Of a stretch of DNA of 64,000 bases, positions 10,501 to 17,823 are shown in pieces. The position numbers were made by a program, and so were the translations under genes. Source of the stretch: G965205725 sp965205725. GTDB taxonomy: Bacteria > Pseudomonadota > Gammaproteobacteria > Pseudomonadales > Halieaceae. The notes beneath the pieces were generated by a model. It saw only the letters and a program-made list of their open reading frames with translations. It was not told where the DNA came from and did no database searches. How positions within the stretch are numbered: position 1 is the first letter of the stretch; each line of letters opens with the position of its first letter. The stretch is from the NCBI GenBank assembly GCA_965205725.1, contig OZ242189.1, positions 1,984,001-2,048,000 of the forward strand, read 5' to 3'.

Positions 10501-10626
10501 GAGCGTAATGATGATCCTGCGCGCGCAATAGCTGAGAGAATTGGCCACGCTCGTGTCACAAAGCAGTTTCGGAAGGAGATTGAAGAGCTAATAGGGTTCT
10601 CGGAAGATGATCAAGGTGCCGAATAA
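4567..10626 (+). CDS. DUF4011-SF1 helicase-Vsr-like nuclease protein, putative anti-phage defence (Hhe type)
   Basis: A 2019-residue multidomain protein. The DUF4011 signature LDRWKRSLLDLSKRNRLLNL is at about 402-421. An SF1 helicase follows: Walker A GPPGTGKSE at about 715, Walker B VVFDEAS at about 1354-1360, VVGDPKQMPP at about 1379, LTGHYRSRHESL at about 1422, ETVQGDQRDVI near 1557 and RRLNVAITRA near 1597. A PD-(D/E)xK/Vsr-like domain (MTES_1575 type) at about 1659-1760 has FRIDLGIV and GIECDG. A DUF3320-like winged region (EGPITFKRLSDCLARLHG) is at about 1885. This architecture is known as a single-gene phage defence protein class, recalled as Hhe. AGAGAGA precedes ATG 4567. The locus is flanked by a broken XRE gene and an IS630 remnant, a sign of horizontal arrival. 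Confidence 0.85.
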   Translation: MTGTVDVSDGEDAIPETGEGEEVAPRIEISAETARRITFATHQCDVAVIADLVISNPLEEDLEGLELHVSAEPNVIGKRVWTIDRIAAGAEFRLSDRRVSIAGGMLNALTERMRAEMKFELRQGETVLAASSYPIVALARNEWGGADFMPELLAAFVTPNDPAVQRLLKEASDILKTSGKNGSLEGYQTQSRKRCWEIAAGIWAAVSCRGLTYAEPPASFGRQGQKIRLPSMIEEQGLATCLDTALLFAAAIEQAGLYPVIVFTGAHALAGVWLQPQSLPTLTVDDSMEVRKAIAQKELVLFETTMATSGHALPFSRAIAEGVRQVAEEHEDAFIYAIDIKQARGRDIQPLSSLAADGAIQFSGGAEQFHVAPPLDEAPDLPPFDVPVVEDDEVQQSPEERLDRWKRSLLDLSKRNRLLNLRSSSTAIPIFCPDPARLEDIIAGGKRIKLITPPERENAAGEPDTALYHLRTGEDFAERFATEALERNEIVANVEPKSLKKGAIELYRKAKADFEEGGTNTLFLALGMLRWRATDDITRSYRAPLIMLPVRLDRRSAKSTPYLRNHEDDPVFNLTLLQMLRQDFQIYLPGLEGELPQDDHGINVPRIWEIVRSRIRDVEGFEVVEDVVLSTFSFAKYLMWKDLADRTEKLKISPFVHHIIDTPREPYVGGASFIDPCTTDQKIEPSAIMAPLNADSSQIVAIHASGKNGDFVLEGPPGTGKSETIGNIIAHNLGLGHRVLFVSEKMAALDVVYRRLNACGLGDFCLELHSAKANKRAVLDQLGAAWEKREANSVEEWQQKAEQLGKIRNQLNGLVAALHTQGPGGLSPRDAIGRSLRYGDVHPLKLDWERDPTGAGQAPTPQALTDLKDVAKRLGQQFSRLQPEDLTAFKEIAQTDWSYAWQSGIVEAARALVLSLEELKIRRCRFSERLNIVDAGTDLGETAAMAELAKLIPECVENNLRFALEPEGRDTLDILENLILQLEQYCDRRQELIAEYPDDRISIASIKDWLSEWKSAETKFWPLNKFARRTLRKTMWVGLDTPKARAPAPEQDLETLLLLAEQKDELVKLEKTLPQGTGWRGLDTDAAQISQSLQAGRKLREAVTRLSNFDRDYVETRSHFAKVLCDGRDRLEAGMPIAAAALDFDQSLQTFNERRSRFLSASRDTDQEHDIGTDLDELGRAAGAVVERKSRLNTWCAWVAVCRDARASGLGVMVLALEMGAVTHDQTVEVFLTAYAKWLAPILIDIHPELTRFSSVQHEDLIQTFRKIDKEFAEFTSDYIRAELSGEVPARDQGGTGPGYGVLSRELHKKIRHKPVRQLVTEMGDALTTLTPCLMMSPLSVAQFLPAEIEAFDLVVFDEASQITVPDAVGAIARGKRCIVVGDPKQMPPTRFFERGAEDDENEEARDLESILDEALAARVPLHRLTGHYRSRHESLICFSNHAYYEGALVTFPSADTRDTAVSFQRVDGIYARGRSRTNEIEAKAVVAEVVRHLNDPTKNRLSIGIVTLNSEQQRLIEDLLDQKRHADPELEKFFMSSTGDTNNKFREPVFVKNLETVQGDQRDVILLSVGYGPTEPGAKTMAMNFGPLNRQGGERRLNVAITRATTEVVVFASFDASMIDLTRTSAEAVKDLKHYIDFAARGPVALGEAIRVVSSNNYDSDFEMAVAEALRKLGWTVRTQIGVSKFRIDLGIVHPDAPGGFLAGIECDGATYHSSPSARDRDRVRHIILEQLGWNLFRVWSTDFFLDPKASITALDEKLKALLDEERRAAKENVDELVSAEIPICETSDDGVEEPPSGIDLLNSSDSPGDEVEIVERDLRDPNQAYSEDGAVSEREEGSQQNLIARTSRISTIDDQFTSLLNRDRFHHADYSPQLKSMAAKIIDREGPITFKRLSDCLARLHGLQRTGRQISNTVWAVCKRLRQYASSPDGHKIFWPEGSEPKPEVKFRGPSVGDGRRKWREVPHPEKLWLVRKIISERNDDPARAIAERIGHARVTKQFRKEIEELIGFSEDDQGAE

Positions 10627-10794
10627 GAAATCAAATTTTGGATAGTCCCATAGGGACTCGTTCTTTTCGGTTGTCGCCAGATTTAGGAAAGCGTTGCAGC
10701 CCTCCAGCTCGCGCCATGTCTCCCCGACCAACCGCCAATTCACAGCGGCAACCCAGCGTTGGACATAGTCGATCATGCGGACTAGGGGTTCGGG

Positions 10795-11085
10795 CGGGTT
10801 CCTGTCCCAAAACCGATGGGGTTGTGCGCTGGCGGCGCATTGATCTTAAACGCAAGATCGAAGAGCGCTTCGGCGTCACCATGCATGAGCGGACTGTCGG
10901 CAAACAATTGGCAAGCCTGGGCTTTCGGCGTCTGTCGGTGCGCCCTCAGCATCGGAAATCCGACCCGGATGCACAGGAGGCTTTTAAAAAACTTCGCCGC
11001 AGCAGTAGAGGCAGCCTTGTCAGAAACAGCCCACAGCAAGCCCCTGGAAATATGGTTTCAGGATGAAGAACGGGTTGACCTGGCG
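10795..11085 (+). pseudogene. IS630-family transposase remnant, frameshifted
   Basis: The first frame reads TDGVVRWRRIDLKRKI then ERFGVTMHERTVGKQLASLG and SVRPQHRKSDPDAQEAFKK, the N-terminal half of an IS630 transposase. At about 10985 the A-run is two bases short of the expected phase. The match then continues in another frame as NFAAAVEAAL and EIWFQDEERV, the first DDE aspartate region. Both ends of the gene are missing. With the XRE fragment it brackets the helicase gene. The 170 bp just before it (10627-10794) and about 190 bp after it (11086-11271) show nothing recognisable. Confidence 0.75.
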
Positions 11086-11271
11086 CTTCCAGGTGCTGGC
11101 GGGCAAAATTTAGCCTTGGCAAAGGTGGCCTTGGTAAAGTCGATACCGGGCCAGACTCCATCATCCGAGCAGATGTAAAAACACATTTTTGAGCCCTGCA
11201 TCGGTAAAACATTCAATCTATCCTGTTTTTTTGATATCCTGCCTGCCACACCTGATAATGGAGAACTGCCG

Positions 11272-12531
11272 ATGACCACAGAGGCCCCGACTGACACACG
11301 CCGCCTGGCTGACATGCCACTGATGAGCCCGGATATTCTCAAATGTCCCTATCACTTTGATAAAACATTAAGAGCCGAGGCACCGGTTTACCAGGACCCT
11401 GCAACAGGCGTATACATTGTCTCGACCTATAACCTGGTGCGAGAAGCCCACAAGGCCAAAGAGGTATTTTCCAACGAATTCACCCTGGCCCTGGGATCGG
11501 CCAGACAAATTGACCCTGAAGTCGCCGATGAAATGCAGAACACCTACGACCTTGGCAAGGGCACGCTGCTAACCGTTGACGACCCGGAACACAAACACTT
11601 CAGAGATGCGGTAAAAGACTTTTTTCTGGCGGACAACGTTGCCAACTATGCGCCCTGGGCCACAGAGTTGGCTAATAGCCTGGCAGACAAGCTGGCCGCC
11701 AAGAACTCCTGTGACTTCATTGCAGAGTTTGCGCGCCCCCTGCCCCTGTCGGTGATCATGCATGTACTGGGCATACCACTGGAGAACTTCGACAAGGCAT
11801 TTCAGTGGACCCTGGACAATGTTGCGGTTCTCTCTCAAGTCGCTGACAAGGATGCTTTGATTTCAGCCCAGCGCGGCATTAAGCAGGAGTACGAGTGGTT
11901 TGTAGAAGCGCTCAATGAGCGCCGCGGAAATGCCAGGGGTGACCTTCTTTCGCTGGTCGCAAACGCTAAGTATCTGGACCGCGATTTAACCATTGAGGAA
12001 CAAATTTCATATTGCACGCAATTTCTGGTGGCTGGCAACGAAACCACGACCGCCACTCTTGCGGAAGGTATGCGCCAGCTCTGCCTATATCCTGAACAGG
12101 CAGCAAAGGTTCGCGCGGACCGTTCGCTGATTCCTAATCTGGTTGAAGAATCTCTGCGCCTGGCATCGCCCACCTCTAATATGTGGCGGCTAACCAGGGA
12201 AGATTATGAGCTTGGGGGCACGATGATCCCTGCGGGTAGCATGGTGCTCTTGAAATACTTTTCCTCCAACCACGATGAAAGTATGTTCGCTGATCCCATG
12301 GAATTTAATGTCACCCGTGACAATGTGAAACGGCACATTGCATTTGGCTTTGGCATTCATGTGTGTATCGGGCAGCACCTGTCAAAACTGGAGATGATTG
12401 CAGCCTGGCAGGTTCTATTTAATCGTCTGGACAACTTTGAACTTGCAGTGCCCGCAGATGAACTTGAGTATATGCCAAATATTCTCTTGCGCGGGCTGGA
12501 AGAGATTCCCATTACCTATACGGCTGCCTAG
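11272..12531 (+). CDS. cytochrome P450
   Basis: A 419-residue soluble bacterial P450 that would hydroxylate a hydrophobic substrate using a ferredoxin partner not seen here. The I-helix motif VAGNETTTA is at about 251-259, the K-helix ExxR (EESLR) at about 291, and the heme-cysteine loop FGFGIHVCIGQHL at about 358-370 with the Cys at about 365. No membrane anchor. GGAGAA lies about 9 bases before ATG 11272. The CYP family cannot be named from motifs. It stands alone on this strand; the converging downstream gene is the thiamine permease. Confidence 0.93.
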   Translation: MTTEAPTDTRRLADMPLMSPDILKCPYHFDKTLRAEAPVYQDPATGVYIVSTYNLVREAHKAKEVFSNEFTLALGSARQIDPEVADEMQNTYDLGKGTLLTVDDPEHKHFRDAVKDFFLADNVANYAPWATELANSLADKLAAKNSCDFIAEFARPLPLSVIMHVLGIPLENFDKAFQWTLDNVAVLSQVADKDALISAQRGIKQEYEWFVEALNERRGNARGDLLSLVANAKYLDRDLTIEEQISYCTQFLVAGNETTTATLAEGMRQLCLYPEQAAKVRADRSLIPNLVEESLRLASPTSNMWRLTREDYELGGTMIPAGSMVLLKYFSSNHDESMFADPMEFNVTRDNVKRHIAFGFGIHVCIGQHLSKLEMIAAWQVLFNRLDNFELAVPADELEYMPNILLRGLEEIPITYTAA

Positions 12532-12579
12532 ATTACTGTGGGCTGCATGTTATGACGCAGCCCAGTTCTCCCCTGCCGG

Positions 12580-13173
12580 CTAGGAGCCTCTCGGGTTTAG
12601 GCGTTTGTTCTGTCTTCGATAAACCCGGCACCACTGGACAAAACCCCAGACGGAAAGCACTGCGTACACACCGATTAGCATTGCGTAAATATCCAGCTCG
12701 CGGTCCTGATAGAGCCAGATCGAAACAAAGTTCAATACGACCCAATAGAGCCAGGCCTCCAACACTTTTCTAACTTCCATAAGGGTTGCTGCAAAACTAA
12801 AGCTGGTAGTGAAGGCGTCAATATAAGGCCGCTGTGCATCGGTCTGACTGGCAAAGAAATAACCCAGCGCAACCGCGAAAGCGCTGGCCACGCATAGAGT
12901 GATACAGTGACTGGGCAGACTAAAACGCACGACCGGGTTATTGCTATCGGCATCGCGCTGGTGCCAGCGAATCCACCCCCAGAAGCCTGTGAACACATAA
13001 AAACTGTAGAGCAGGGCTTCCGAATAGAGTCTGCTGTCAAGAAACAGATAAATACTCAACAGCGAACCGACGATACTGAACGGCCAGCAGGCAATTTTTT
13101 CGTGAATCAGTAAAACGATGTAGATAAACCCAAACAGGGTGGCGAAAATTTCGATCAGTGTTGCGGCTGACAT
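12580..13173 (-). CDS. pnuT: PnuC-family permease, probable thiamine transporter PnuT
   Basis: A 197-residue PnuC/PnuT-family inner-membrane protein with about seven hydrophobic segments. Typical features are FGFIYIVLLIHEKIACWPF near the start, YSEALLYSFYVFTGFWGW at about 50-67 and a late LEAWLYWVVLNFVSIWLY segment. The family includes nicotinamide riboside (PnuC) and thiamine (PnuT) carriers. The gene lies downstream of a TonB receptor that has a TPP riboswitch in its leader, which favours thiamine; assignment to PnuT is therefore by context. About 148 bp separate it from the receptor gene, so one transcript is likely but not shown. Confidence 0.85.
   Translation of the reverse strand: MSAATLIEIFATLFGFIYIVLLIHEKIACWPFSIVGSLLSIYLFLDSRLYSEALLYSFYVFTGFWGWIRWHQRDADSNNPVVRFSLPSHCITLCVASAFAVALGYFFASQTDAQRPYIDAFTTSFSFAATLMEVRKVLEAWLYWVVLNFVSIWLYQDRELDIYAMLIGVYAVLSVWGFVQWCRVYRRQNKRLNPRGS
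12584..12614. repeat. short interspersed repeat at the 3' end of the permease gene
   Basis: The stretch around AGGAGCCTCTCGGGTTTAGG also occurs, diverged, within the 160-bp tandem repeat near 63.33-63.66 kb, in opposite orientation (GCCTAAATCCGACAGGCCCC) and at that array's left edge (AGGAGCCTGTCGGA). It overlaps the end of the permease gene. It may be a REP-like or terminator-derived element. Confidence 0.5.
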
Positions 13174-13321
13174 CTGTGTCTAATTCTGCCTGTTATTGAA
13201 TGTTGTGACTGCCGTTCACCCATGTCCTGCTCTCTCGAACAGCGCCTGATCATCACCGACATGAAGGCTGCTACATGAAGGCTACTATAGGGGACACCTC
13301 AATCAGTGGGGTGCAGACTGA

Positions 13322-15460
13322 TTAAAGACCCCAGGATATATTCACTCCGTAAGTACGCGGCGCAGCGAACTGATAATAGCTTTGATTGCTCCAGGCACCG
13401 AAATCATCACGCGGGTCGGCCCCGAAATACAAACCGTGGGTGGCGTAGTCTTCATCCGCCAAATTGCGGCCCCAGACATTAATCGTCAGCGCCTCCCCCA
13501 CCCAGGTGAAATTGCCATTGACCAGCTCGTAGCTGTCCAGTTTGCCATCGTGGTAGTAGCCATAAAAACTCTCAGCGCGGCCCTCGACTTCCAGCGTCGC
13601 CGCCAACTGCTCGCTCAATGCTGCTCGAATACCGGCATTGAACTGGTACTGGGGAGATTTGGTTTGCTCACGATCAGTCTTGGTGACGAAATCAAAGACA
13701 TCCAGATCAAAGGTGGAAATTGCATTCACCTCCGTCTCCAGCAAACCGATACTGGCGAACAACTGCACCGAGTCACTCACAGCAAAGCTGCTCTCCAACT
13801 CAAGGCCATAACTGTCCACATCACCTGTGCTGTCGAGGTAGCCTACCCACAAGCCTGCGCCGTTATCCCACATCCAGTTTTCCAGTTGCGCATTCTCTCG
13901 CGTGGCATAAAACAAAGCGCTCCGCAGAACAAGTCGGCCATCCATCTGCGTGGTCTTCAAGCCGAGCTCGCGATTAAGCAGCGTCTCTTTAGCAAAACCC
14001 AGTTTCTCAAGCATGAAGCCCTGAAATTCCGGGCTCATAAAATCGAACTGCGAGCTCGCGGACACATTGACGCCGCCTGGCTTGTTAGCCACAGACACGG
14101 TGGCGTAACCATAGCTATTAGCGGAGAACTGGTATTCTGCGCTGATTTCCCAGTTCCACAGGTTGTCGTCATTGTCATGGGCAACGCCATGACTGTCGGT
14201 GTAGTCGTCTCCAAACCGCTCAACCCGCATCCCGGCTGAAACTGTCAGCACATCGTTTACCCCGTATTCGGTTTCACCATAGGCAGCATAACGGTCGGTG
14301 TTATAGCTGCTGGCATTTTCATACAGGCCATACCAAAAGCTAGGGTAGGCGTAACCCAGATCCTCAGCACTGCGGTTACCATACAGCCCGGCCACATACC
14401 GAATATCACCCGCGCCAGCAATTTCGTTGCCACCTAATAAGCGCAACTCAAAAGTGGCCCGGTCCCGCTCACGATCAAAAATTTCCATCGCGGTATCGTG
14501 ACCGCTGGAGCAAGTGTAGCGCTGGCAAAACTCTGCAGAGACCCAATCCACATCGTAGCTGTAAAGCAAGTCGCCCACTGTATAGGTAGCGATTGCCTGT
14601 AAGGTCGTTTGCTCTCCCAGAGACCAACTGCCTTTACCGGTTATCGCCACTGAGTCCTGCTGGTCAACGCCGGGCTGGTCCGACCAGGTGTCGCGGGTGT
14701 TGTCCAGGGAATAGGTGTCGTAACCGTTCTGACTGGCAAACGCATACACGCCTATATCGTAGCGGGAGGTCTGGCTTGCGTCCCACTGCAACAATACACG
14801 GCCAGTCGTTTCCTCAAAGCCGTTGAGATCATTGCGATCCAGGAATTGATTGTCGATATAGCTATCACTCTCATGGCGCTGCGCAACAACGCGCGCTTTC
14901 ACAGATTCTGTCAAAGCGCCGCTAACCACAGCTCCCAGGTTGACACTACCATAATTGCCCACGCCGCCGCTGAGCATAACTTCAACTTCCTCGCCGGGAG
15001 CGTTGCTGCTGAGTTTAACCATACCCGCATGAGCGCTGGCGCCAAACCGGGTCCCCTGCGGGCCGCGCAATACCTCGACCTGGGCGATATCAAAGGTCAT
15101 GGCGCTGCTCGCGGCGCTGCCCAGTTCAAGTTCATCAATCACCAGCCCAACCGATGGGTAGTATTTGGGTTCGGCATACTGTTCCAGATCACCCACACCG
15201 CGCACTTGAATAAAACGGCTGCGCGATGCTCCCGTAGACCAGCTAACATTGGGTGCGGCACTCAACACCTCTTCCAGGTGCTGGGCAGCACGTTCTTCCA
15301 ACACCTGGGCGCCGAGCACAGTGATGCTGCCGATGCTGCTCAGCAACCGGGAATCACGAAAATCTGCCGTTACAACAACTTCTTCCAGTGCCTCATCCGC
15401 GCTGGCCGAGGCCGCCGCCAAAAGCACAGCACTGATCAGGGTTGTACGAGTCAATATCAT
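13322..15460 (-). CDS. TonB-dependent outer-membrane receptor under TPP riboswitch control
   Basis: A 712-residue outer-membrane beta-barrel importer. A signal peptide ends near residue 21 (ASA-DEA), followed by a TonB-box-like EEVVVTAD at about 26-33. The plug has VEVLRGPQGTRFGASAHAG at about 129-147, and the barrel ends in the aromatic-rich PRTYGVNISWGL. The leader carries a TPP riboswitch 80 bp upstream and AGGAG sits before ATG 15460. TPP-regulated receptors of this sort have been proposed as thiamine uptake channels, working with an inner-membrane PnuT, whose gene follows. Substrate thiamine, its phosphates or precursors is an inference from regulation. Confidence 0.9.
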   Translation of the reverse strand: MILTRTTLISAVLLAAASASADEALEEVVVTADFRDSRLLSSIGSITVLGAQVLEERAAQHLEEVLSAAPNVSWSTGASRSRFIQVRGVGDLEQYAEPKYYPSVGLVIDELELGSAASSAMTFDIAQVEVLRGPQGTRFGASAHAGMVKLSSNAPGEEVEVMLSGGVGNYGSVNLGAVVSGALTESVKARVVAQRHESDSYIDNQFLDRNDLNGFEETTGRVLLQWDASQTSRYDIGVYAFASQNGYDTYSLDNTRDTWSDQPGVDQQDSVAITGKGSWSLGEQTTLQAIATYTVGDLLYSYDVDWVSAEFCQRYTCSSGHDTAMEIFDRERDRATFELRLLGGNEIAGAGDIRYVAGLYGNRSAEDLGYAYPSFWYGLYENASSYNTDRYAAYGETEYGVNDVLTVSAGMRVERFGDDYTDSHGVAHDNDDNLWNWEISAEYQFSANSYGYATVSVANKPGGVNVSASSQFDFMSPEFQGFMLEKLGFAKETLLNRELGLKTTQMDGRLVLRSALFYATRENAQLENWMWDNGAGLWVGYLDSTGDVDSYGLELESSFAVSDSVQLFASIGLLETEVNAISTFDLDVFDFVTKTDREQTKSPQYQFNAGIRAALSEQLAATLEVEGRAESFYGYYHDGKLDSYELVNGNFTWVGEALTINVWGRNLADEDYATHGLYFGADPRDDFGAWSNQSYYQFAAPRTYGVNISWGL

Positions 15461-15540
15461 CTTGGTCTCCTGCTCACCATTGAGCGTTAAATCAGAGACC
15501 CGGATAGCAGTAGAAAATGAGACTGACAGCGGGACGCTGT

Positions 15541-15630
15541 CTGCAACCTATCCCTACGCCGGTGTTATCCGGATCAGGTTCAAAGGGTCTGTCGCTAGCG
15601 ACATCTCAGGCTGGGGCCACCCCTTAGGAC
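15541..15630 (-). promoter_or_regulatory. TPP (THI element) riboswitch
   Basis: On the minus strand the order is AAGGGGTGGCC, then CAGCCTGAGA, then ACCCTTTGAACCTGATCCGG, then ATAACACCGGCGTAGGGA. This is the universally conserved thiamine-pyrophosphate aptamer, with both CUGAGA and ACCUGAUC..GCGUAGGGA boxes intact. It ends about 80 bases before the TonB receptor start, leaving room for an expression platform that hides the ribosome site or terminates. High TPP should switch the receptor (and probably pnuT) off. Confidence 0.95.
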
Positions 15631-15783
15631 GTAGAGAATTCTAGACCAGTTGCTCAGCTCGGGGCAACAAATTTTCCTGGCATTTCGCCAGTGTTTTTAC
15701 CGTCGACAAATGTTGTTACGCCATTGACGATTCTATGTCCTTTAACACGGCAACATATCCATACCAATTTTGTTATTCACGGC

Positions 15784-17712
15784 TCAGTCCTGTAGCTCCG
15801 ACAAGTTGCGATATAAATCAAGTACCTCTGGATTAGCCAGGGCATCTGTGTTTTTCACGGGCCGATCATGCACAGCGTTGCGAACCGCCAGCTCAACAAT
15901 TTTCCCGCTCAAGGTGCGCGGAATATCTGCCATCTGAATGATTTTGGCGGGCACATGTCGGGGCGTCGTGTGTTTGCGAATCGATGCTCTAATACGCTCC
16001 CGCAGCGCGTCGTCCAAGTCTACACCCGGCTGCAGCACAACAAACAAAACCACTCGCACATCGTCTTGCCAGTCCTGGCCAATCACAATACTCTCTGCAA
16101 TCTCCTCCAGCTTTTCCACCTGACGATAGATCTCGGCAGTACCGATACGAACTCCCCCCGGGTTGAGTACCGCATCGGAGCGACCATGGATAATGACGCC
16201 GCCGCATTCTGTCAGTTCACCGTAGTCGCCGTGACACCAGATATTGTCGTACTGGGCAAAATAGGCGCTGTGATATTTTTTTCCATCTGTATCATTCCAG
16301 AACCCCAGCGGCATACAGGGAAACGGTTTCACGCAAACCAACTCTCCTTTGCCACTGGCGAGCGGCTTGCCCTCGTCATCCCAAAATTCCACCGCCATGC
16401 CCAAACCGCGATATTGAATCTCGCCGGTGTACACGGGCAGTACCGGGCTACCCCCTACGAAGCAGGAAACAATATCAGTGCCGCCAGCAATTGATGAAAG
16501 ACACACATCACTCTTGAAATCACGGTAGACATACTCGAAGCTCTCCTGGGACAGAGGCGAGCCAGTGGAAAGAATTGATTTCAGGCTGGAAAGATTGTGG
16601 CTCTGACGCGGCTTTACGTTCGCTTTTTCTAATGTGGCAATAAATTTGGCACTGGTGCCAAAGACAGAGATGCCTTCACGGTCGATGGCATCCAGCAACA
16701 ACCTGCCCTCCTCGGCAAATGGCGAACCGTCAAACAACACCAGTGTCGCGCCTGACGCCAGCCCGCTCACCAACCAGTTCCACATCATCCAGCCACAGGT
16801 GGTGAAATAGAAAAACACATCCTCCTCACTGATGTCACAACACAGTTGATGCTCCTTCAGGTGTTGCAGCAGTGTGCCGCCCGCTCCGTGCACGATGCAC
16901 TTGGGCACGCCAGTCGTACCAGACGAATACATAATGTACAGGGGGTGGTCGAACGGCAGTTGAACAAATTCCAGAGTGTCTGTTTTGGCCAGGAAGTCTT
17001 CAAACAACACAGCATTGCGCACGCCCGACAGCTCGGGCGATGCCCGCGTCAAGGGTACAACCACAACATGATCAATCGAGTCTATGCGCTTGGCAATATC
17101 ACTAACCCGCTGTAGCGAACTATGACTTTTCCCCTGGTAAAAGTACCCGTCAGCACAAAATAGAATCCTGGGTTCGATCTGGCCAAACCGGTCCATCACG
17201 CCCTGCGTCCCAAAATCCGGAGAGCACGACGACCATATAGCACCCAGGCTGGAAGTGGCGAGCATGGCCATCACCGTCTCGGCAATATTGGGCATAAAAC
17301 CCACCACTCGATCACCTGGCCCCACACCTTTCGCCTTTAGGGCCTCGGCCAGGCCTGCAACCTGCTCATAAAGTTCTCTATAGGTGAATGTGCGTCGCTC
17401 ACCATTTTCAAGCAATGACACAATTGCCAGGGATTCATCGCGTTTTCGCAGCAGGTTTTCGGCAAAATTAAGGCGCGCCTGCGGAAACCATCTGGCTCCC
17501 GGCATCTTATGGCCATCTTGCACAACAACATCACCTTTGTGAGACGCCCGTACTTCACAAAAATCCCATACTGCACTCCAGAATTCCTCCGGCTGCTGGA
17601 TCGACCAGCGATAAAGCGACTCATAATCCGCCTGACCAGCCCAGTTTCGAAAACGGGTAACGCTGGCATTGGATATCCTGGATTCGGAGGGACGCCAAAG
17701 AGGTGTCTGCAT
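15784..17712 (-). CDS. acetoacetyl-CoA synthetase
   Basis: A 642-residue acyl-adenylate enzyme of the AacS group, which activates acetoacetate to acetoacetyl-CoA for ketone-body or PHB use. The N-terminus TPLWRPSESRISNASVTRF matches AacS. WFPQARLNFAENLLR is at about 75-89; the nucleotide loop YSSGTTGVPKCIVHG at about 260-274; FFYFTTCGWMMWNW is the family-specific substrate region; HGDYGELTECGGVIIHGRSD comes late; and the C-terminal lysine lies in RTLSGKIVE. Monocistronic as far as seen, with 110 bp to the AbgT gene upstream. Confidence 0.93.
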   Translation of the reverse strand: MQTPLWRPSESRISNASVTRFRNWAGQADYESLYRWSIQQPEEFWSAVWDFCEVRASHKGDVVVQDGHKMPGARWFPQARLNFAENLLRKRDESLAIVSLLENGERRTFTYRELYEQVAGLAEALKAKGVGPGDRVVGFMPNIAETVMAMLATSSLGAIWSSCSPDFGTQGVMDRFGQIEPRILFCADGYFYQGKSHSSLQRVSDIAKRIDSIDHVVVVPLTRASPELSGVRNAVLFEDFLAKTDTLEFVQLPFDHPLYIMYSSGTTGVPKCIVHGAGGTLLQHLKEHQLCCDISEEDVFFYFTTCGWMMWNWLVSGLASGATLVLFDGSPFAEEGRLLLDAIDREGISVFGTSAKFIATLEKANVKPRQSHNLSSLKSILSTGSPLSQESFEYVYRDFKSDVCLSSIAGGTDIVSCFVGGSPVLPVYTGEIQYRGLGMAVEFWDDEGKPLASGKGELVCVKPFPCMPLGFWNDTDGKKYHSAYFAQYDNIWCHGDYGELTECGGVIIHGRSDAVLNPGGVRIGTAEIYRQVEKLEEIAESIVIGQDWQDDVRVVLFVVLQPGVDLDDALRERIRASIRKHTTPRHVPAKIIQMADIPRTLSGKIVELAVRNAVHDRPVKNTDALANPEVLDLYRNLSELQD

Positions 17713-17823
17713 AGTCTTTTCCGGGGCGTTGCGGGTGCTGCCAATGATACCTGCAAATTAGCTTAAAGTACTGATTGCCGCTGGTCAGACGACCCAGCCG
17801 CAACCAGGATGAAGTCACAGGGA

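Noticed and set aside
10588..10776. 62-codon minus-strand frame after the helicase gene (WRELEGCNAF...)
   Set aside because: Looks protein-like in part, but matches nothing I know and overlaps the helicase end; no start support.
11086..11271. Continuation of the IS630 transposase up to the P450 gene
   Set aside because: After DEERV the sequence leaves the family consensus in all frames.
13382..14239. 285-codon plus-strand frame opposite the thiamine-regulated TonB receptor
   Set aside because: Lies wholly within the well-supported receptor gene on the other strand and shows no protein-like motif.
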